DNA of 9,898 nt from an uncultured Fibrobacter sp. (lineage in GTDB: Bacteria; Fibrobacterota; Fibrobacteria; Fibrobacterales; Fibrobacteraceae). The translations under genes and the position numbers were made by a program. Below are positions 6,579 through 9,898 of the stretch, in pieces. The notes under the pieces were generated by a model that was given only the letters and a program-made list of their open reading frames with translations, ran no database searches and had not been told where the DNA came from. The stretch is from assembly GCA_934700345.1 (NCBI GenBank), contig CAKUXP010000044.1:1-9898 (forward strand), written 5' to 3'. Each line of letters begins with the position of its first letter. The stretch's first letter is position 1.

Positions 6579-6586
6579 GGATTTTT

Positions 6587-7093
6587 ATGGCAGACGAAAA
6601 CGAATCCAAAATCCAGGACGCCGAAATCGTTTCGGTAAAAAGCCCGGAAGAAGAAAACCAGGCCCCCCAGGTTCTTGCAGAAAATCCAGAGCCTAAACAA
6701 GACGCCAAGGCGGAACCCGCCGAAACCGCGGACAAGCAAAATGAAAAGCCTCAGGTCATCATCCAGCATGAACGCGGTGTTTCTTACTATGTCGGCTTTG
6801 CGCTTCTCACCGTGCTTGCGGTATGCTTTTTCTTCATCCCGGGGATTTCGCTCGTCTATATCGTGAGCTGTATCGCGGCGATTTCGGCACCGGTCGCCTG
6901 GATTTTCGCCGCGATCCTCTCCGTCATCGTCTGGTTCATCTTCAAGCTGAAAATCAAGGGATTCAAAAAGTCGTTCCTTTGGTATATCGGGCTTTGCGTT
7001 CTCATTTCCGTCATTTTGGTTTCGCTCACCGTCCTTACCAGCTACCAAATCCTGAGCGGGATTTTCTCCCTTCTCATCGGAGGTTCCAACTGA
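6587..7093 (+). CDS. Small membrane protein with acidic disordered N-terminus (unknown function)
   Basis: 168 residues; I do not recognise a family. Residues 1-60 are hydrophilic and rich in Glu, Lys, Pro, Ala and Gln, so probably disordered and cytoplasmic or extending from the membrane. The rest is strongly hydrophobic: about 67-88, 90-118 (long enough for one or two spans) and 129-152, separated by a basic loop FKLKIKGFKK (119-128). By the positive-inside rule that loop should face the cytoplasm. AGGG at 6577-6580, overlapping the purU stop, sits 6 bases before the ATG. The stop TGA shares its last base with the pyrE start (TGATG), implying translational coupling. A function in nucleotide metabolism cannot be inferred from position alone. 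Confidence 0.8.
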   Translation: MADENESKIQDAEIVSVKSPEEENQAPQVLAENPEPKQDAKAEPAETADKQNEKPQVIIQHERGVSYYVGFALLTVLAVCFFFIPGISLVYIVSCIAAISAPVAWIFAAILSVIVWFIFKLKIKGFKKSFLWYIGLCVLISVILVSLTVLTSYQILSGIFSLLIGGSN

Positions 7094-7761
7094 TGAATCG
7101 GAAAGATTCCTTTGTCCACTTTCTCGTCGAAACCGGAGCGCTCAAGTTCGGCGCGTTTGTCACCAAGAGCGGACGCCACACGCCGTATTTCATCAACACG
7201 GGAGAATTTCGCACGGGAAAAGCTCTCACCCGCCTGTCCGAATTCTATGCCGAAGCCTTTGTCGAACATTTTAAAGAGAAAGCGTCTAACCTTTTCGGTC
7301 CCGCCTACAAGGGAATCCCCCTGTGCGCAGCGACGGCGATTTCCCTCTATGAACGCCACGGTCTCGATTTGAGCTTCACATACAACCGAAAAGAAGCGAA
7401 GGATCATGGCGAAGGTGGAAACCTCGTCGGTGATACATACAAGGAAGCGAAAGATGTCGTCATCATCGAGGACGTGATTACCGCGGGAACATCGGTGAAC
7501 GAAACGATGCAGGCGATGAAAAATTTCCCGAATGCGAAAATCCGGGGACTTCTCATTTCCGTTGACCGCAAGGAACGCCTCGAAAACGGAAAATCCGCTC
7601 TTTCGACCGTCGAAGAAACTTACGGAATCGAAGCCCATTCGATTATCGACATCGACGACATCATCGCGTTTCTCGAAAATGCGGATAACCGCCAAAAAAT
7701 CGGCGCGCCGAGCGACATTCTGGAAAAAGTTCGCGCCTACCGTAAAGAATGGGGTGTGTAA
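7093..7761 (+). CDS. pyrE: Orotate phosphoribosyltransferase
   Basis: 222 residues from the ATG at 7093. It transfers the phosphoribosyl group of PRPP to orotate, giving OMP in pyrimidine synthesis. Visible: FGAFVTKSGRHTPYFINTGEF (19-39), the N-terminal orotate-site segment; FGPAYKGIPL (68-77) with K73; TYNRKEAKDHGEGG (96-109) with catalytic-loop R99, K100, K103 and H105; and the PRPP-binding VVIIEDVITAGTS (122-134). The frame is open upstream to 6823, but GGAGG (7079-7083) lies 9 bases before 7093, and the length and first motif then match the family. The one-base overlap with the upstream membrane-protein gene and the one-base gap to the next gene place it inside an operon. Function is confident. 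Confidence 0.96.
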   Translation: MNRKDSFVHFLVETGALKFGAFVTKSGRHTPYFINTGEFRTGKALTRLSEFYAEAFVEHFKEKASNLFGPAYKGIPLCAATAISLYERHGLDLSFTYNRKEAKDHGEGGNLVGDTYKEAKDVVIIEDVITAGTSVNETMQAMKNFPNAKIRGLLISVDRKERLENGKSALSTVEETYGIEAHSIIDIDDIIAFLENADNRQKIGAPSDILEKVRAYRKEWGV

Positions 7762-7762
7762 A

Positions 7763-8449
7763 ATGCGGGCGGCGATTCTGCTGTTTACGATGATTTTCAT
7801 CGCCTGTTCGGGCAAACAGTGGAACGCAAGCCACCCTTACTACCGGGAATCTCCGAGCGCAAGCGAAGAAATCGCGCTGGTCGGGCTTCACCGGGCAATC
7901 GTCGTCACTCGTGACAAATGGTTTTCCAAGAACCTGGAAATTCCGAGGGATTCCGTCTATCCCATTCTGAGCGATCAAGCGGAAAAAGCCTTTGAAAGGG
8001 AACTGGAAAGTACGCGCTACCCGAAGCTTTCCATCTGGCCGGATTCCGCCTACGAATCCTTCCCCGAAGACACGCAAAGGCTCGATGACCGAATCTTCAT
8101 CAAGGGACGTTTCCCCCCCCAGGGAAAGAGCGTTTCCCTGCCCGAAAAGCCAACGCCCAAATACCTGATTCTCGTACATGAATTTACGCTCGGGCTGGAC
8201 CTTTCCAAGGACAACTTTTACGACTATGCGCTCACCGGTCGCGAAGCCGCCGAAAAACGCACATCGGACTTTTTAACCATCATCCTTGCCTACACGCTCT
8301 GGGACAACGAAAAGCAGCGAGCCCTCTATTCGGCGGTCTCCGAAATCCCGCTAGACATTCGGGACGGAATTTCTTCGAAAGCGGTTGCCAAGGTCTCGGC
8401 ATTTGCCGCCGACAGTCTCGCTTTCGGAATCGACGGGGGCGTCCGATGA
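7763..8449 (+). CDS. Predicted lipoprotein of unknown function
   Basis: 228 residues from the ATG at 7763; the frame is open further upstream, but that part overlaps pyrE. The N-terminus MRAAILLFTMIFIACSGK has a short hydrophobic core ending in a lipobox-like FIAC, so Cys15 should be lipidated after export. The mature part is soluble and mixed alpha/beta in character, with a Trp-, Tyr- and Arg-containing beginning, a charged middle, and a hydrophobic strand YLILVHEFTLGLDL (around 133-147). I recognise no family. The start is 1 base after the pyrE stop with only a poor GGGG ribosome site (7751-7754), and the end overlaps the next gene by ATGA, so translation is probably coupled on both sides. 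The pair with the downstream outer-membrane protein suggests a joint envelope role; that is inference. It contains a run of eight C at 8113-8120, a possible slippage site, although the frame is intact here. Confidence 0.82.
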   Translation: MRAAILLFTMIFIACSGKQWNASHPYYRESPSASEEIALVGLHRAIVVTRDKWFSKNLEIPRDSVYPILSDQAEKAFERELESTRYPKLSIWPDSAYESFPEDTQRLDDRIFIKGRFPPQGKSVSLPEKPTPKYLILVHEFTLGLDLSKDNFYDYALTGREAAEKRTSDFLTIILAYTLWDNEKQRALYSAVSEIPLDIRDGISSKAVAKVSAFAADSLAFGIDGGVR

Positions 8450-9705
8450 AAATTTTTCCGTCCCTGCTCGCCGTCCTGATTTTTTCCGTCGAGCTTTTCG
8501 CCGGAGACATTTTTTTCAAGACGCCTTTCATCCTCTGGAGCGACCCGGACATTCTCCTCTGGAGCCCGGACAGCGCCGTTCCGCTAAATCCGAAGGAATT
8601 TTCCCTGTCGCTCAAACGGAACAACGGCGGAATCGGAAATCCTTCAGTGCGAATCGCCGGAGAATGGGAAAGAGATTCAAACGCCGCTCTCTATTCCAAA
8701 TGGCTCAGGAACAATCTGGAACCGAAAATTCCCGCCGAGAACCTCAAGGCCCGCGACCCGAAAGTCCAGAAAAAAATCGCCTCCATCGAAGACCGAATTC
8801 TGCTCTTTATGGCCCGCCGTGGAAATTCCCTTGTCATCGCGCTCTTTGACGAAACGGGTTTCGCACCGAAAATCGCGGGTTCGCTTCCCTACAACGAAGA
8901 CAAAATCCAGCTGGGGGACGATATCGCCGAGACATTCTTTGGAGGAAGCACCAAACGACGCCTTTCCGCCGAAGAGAGAAAAAGGAAAGCGGTCGAACCG
9001 GACGAATACTTTTCGGAGATTCCCAAATTCCATGGTTGGGTCGGAATCGCGGGCGGCTACACGCAGGCACAAATTCCGTTCACGCCGGACAGCTGGTATC
9101 GAAGCCATCTCAAGAGCCGCATCAAGAATTACCGCAACACCAAGGATTCGCTTTCCACCTGGAACTTTCTAGAAGATTCCTCGCCAGTCCTAAACGTTTA
9201 TGCCGGCGGACTCTGGTACGACTTTATCGGTGCGGAAATTTTCTTCCGGTTTTCTTCCCACGATGCAAAGACCGACGACCGCGACACGGTTTACCGGGAA
9301 CTGGATCACTGGACGTTTTACCGCTACGAAGTCGGTCTCAGCCTTTTGTTTTCCCACCGTTTCCATGTGCGGAAAAACATCGATATCTTGCCGCATGCAT
9401 CGCTCGGATTTCTCTACAGCTTTCTCTCGGAATCCATCGACACGAAAAGCGGACGGGAGCCTTCGAGCGCCTACAAGTCCCGCATCGAATTTAAGGATTT
9501 TTACAAAGGCGCAATTCTCTCGGCAGGAGTCCGCGGGCTTTTCTTCGAACATTACGGGATCGACTTGCGTGCGGGAATCGCCGGGCGCGGCAGGCTTCTC
9601 GACAAGGAACCGTCCGTCGATGCGGTCGCCGAACCGACAGAAATCGGAGGCTCTACCATCGACTGCTTTATCCAGCTGGGATTCGAATACCACTGGTCGC
9701 TTTAA
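8446..9705 (+). CDS. Secreted protein with probable C-terminal outer-membrane beta-barrel
   Basis: 419 residues. A signal peptide is clear: MK, a hydrophobic core (PSLLAVLIFSVE), and a likely cut after LFA (residue 19). Residues 20 to about 165 look like a periplasmic region of unknown fold. A basic stretch KRRLSAEERKRK (170-181) follows. From about 194 to the end, alternating polar/aromatic strands rich in Gly, Tyr and Phe appear: HGWVGIAGGYTQ, LNVYAGGLWYDFIGAEIFFRFS, FYRYEVGLSLLFS, ILPHASLGFLYSF, GAILSAGVRGLFF, GIDLRAGIAGRG, IDCFIQLGFEYHWSL. This is the pattern of a small outer-membrane barrel of roughly eight strands, ending in an aromatic-rich last strand, though the final residue is Leu rather than Phe. 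No specific family is recognised. Its start overlaps the lipoprotein stop by 4 bases (ATGA). It is the last gene before a repeat-filled gap. Confidence 0.8.
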   Translation: MKIFPSLLAVLIFSVELFAGDIFFKTPFILWSDPDILLWSPDSAVPLNPKEFSLSLKRNNGGIGNPSVRIAGEWERDSNAALYSKWLRNNLEPKIPAENLKARDPKVQKKIASIEDRILLFMARRGNSLVIALFDETGFAPKIAGSLPYNEDKIQLGDDIAETFFGGSTKRRLSAEERKRKAVEPDEYFSEIPKFHGWVGIAGGYTQAQIPFTPDSWYRSHLKSRIKNYRNTKDSLSTWNFLEDSSPVLNVYAGGLWYDFIGAEIFFRFSSHDAKTDDRDTVYRELDHWTFYRYEVGLSLLFSHRFHVRKNIDILPHASLGFLYSFLSESIDTKSGREPSSAYKSRIEFKDFYKGAILSAGVRGLFFEHYGIDLRAGIAGRGRLLDKEPSVDAVAEPTEIGGSTIDCFIQLGFEYHWSL

Positions 9706-9743
9706 AATGGACAAATTGATTTTCTGTTAAGAGAAATCAGAAG

Positions 9744-9883
9744 GCATTAGCAATTAGCAATGAGCAATGAGCAATGAGGAATTGACTGTCTAGCGAACTG
9801 TAAGTTGTCAGGAATCAGTGGTTAGAGCTTAGTTGGTAGTTGACAGAAGTCAGATATCAGTGATCAGTGACTAGCGAGCAGCT
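9744..9883 (+). repeat. Degenerate 7-bp-periodic repeat tract (YAG register)
   Basis: Two runs with exact 7-base spacing of AG. The first (AG at 9749, 9756, 9763, 9770, 9777) includes three perfect CAATGAG units after CAATTAG. After a phase shift, a second run has AG at 9803, 9810, 9817 and so on to 9880: twelve consecutive heptads of the form NNYAGNN, with a pyrimidine before AG in eleven of twelve. ATCAGTG occurs three times. Bases outside the core vary freely. The gap of 193 bases after the stop at 9705 holds no gene. The tract probably continues past the window edge. Confidence 0.8.
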
Positions 9884-9898
9884 AGGGAACAGGGAGAA

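Noticed and set aside
6823..7092. In-frame upstream extension of pyrE
   Set aside because: It overlaps the membrane-protein gene, its translation is low-quality and basic, and the GGAGG before 7093 and family length support the later start.
7532..7762. In-frame upstream extension of the lipoprotein gene
   Set aside because: It lies wholly over the pyrE 3' end and would bury the signal peptide and lipobox seen at 7763.
7042..7815. Minus-strand open frame of 257 residues over pyrE
   Set aside because: It is antisense to a well-supported pyrE; the open frame reflects codon bias on the other strand.
9718..9738. Possible hairpin terminator after the barrel gene
   Set aside because: Only five terminal base pairs (GATTT/AAATC) form without a bulge and no GC-rich stem or T-run follows, so it is too weak to call.
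9744..9883. CRISPR array or transposon end at the right edge
   Set aside because: There are no conserved repeats of 20 bases or more with unique spacers; the period is 7 bases with drifting sequence, and no transposase or terminal inverted repeat is visible.

Overview
The window looks like chromosomal DNA from Fibrobacter or a close relative. The strongest clue is the first gene, whose product carries the FISUMP domain ('Fibrobacter succinogenes major paralogous domain') behind a serine-rich linker. The mixed base composition and the lipoprotein and outer-membrane proteins fit a Gram-negative member of that phylum. The assignment rests on motif recognition by eye; no database search was run.

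Left part (1-2164): the 3' end of an AT-rich FISUMP gene, with an in-frame 39-bp repeat in its linker, is followed 14 bases later by a GT1-type (UDP-glycosyltransferase-like) gene. A perfect 13-bp hairpin then serves as a shared terminator between this gene and the convergent purC.

Middle part (2178-5451): purC (SAICAR synthase, minus strand) and coaE (dephospho-CoA kinase, plus strand) diverge from a 29-bp AT-rich gap that must hold both start regions. Next comes a Na+/phosphate cotransporter-family protein with a C-terminal PhoU-like domain. A weak Pho-box-like 7-4-7 element lies in front of it.

Intergenic 5452-5732: 281 bp without a gene. Much of it is pyrimidine-rich sequence with a clear 7-base period, ending in an AT-rich promoter-like element directly against the purU start codon.

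Right part (5733-9705): five tightly packed plus-strand genes that look like one operon. They are purU (formyltetrahydrofolate deformylase), a small membrane protein, pyrE (orotate phosphoribosyltransferase), a lipoprotein, and a secreted protein with a probable C-terminal beta-barrel. Junctions are 8-base gap, 1-base overlap, 1-base gap and 4-base overlap. The nucleotide and one-carbon enzymes are ordinary housekeeping genes; the three envelope proteins riding with them are of unknown function.

Right edge (9706-9898): a second heptad-periodic tract, on the opposite strand sense to the first, so inverted tracts bracket the operon. I see no defence system, mobile element, CRISPR array or RNA gene. 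The most unusual signals are the 7-bp-periodic tracts, the possible leaderless promoters, and the unrecognised lipoprotein/outer-membrane pair.
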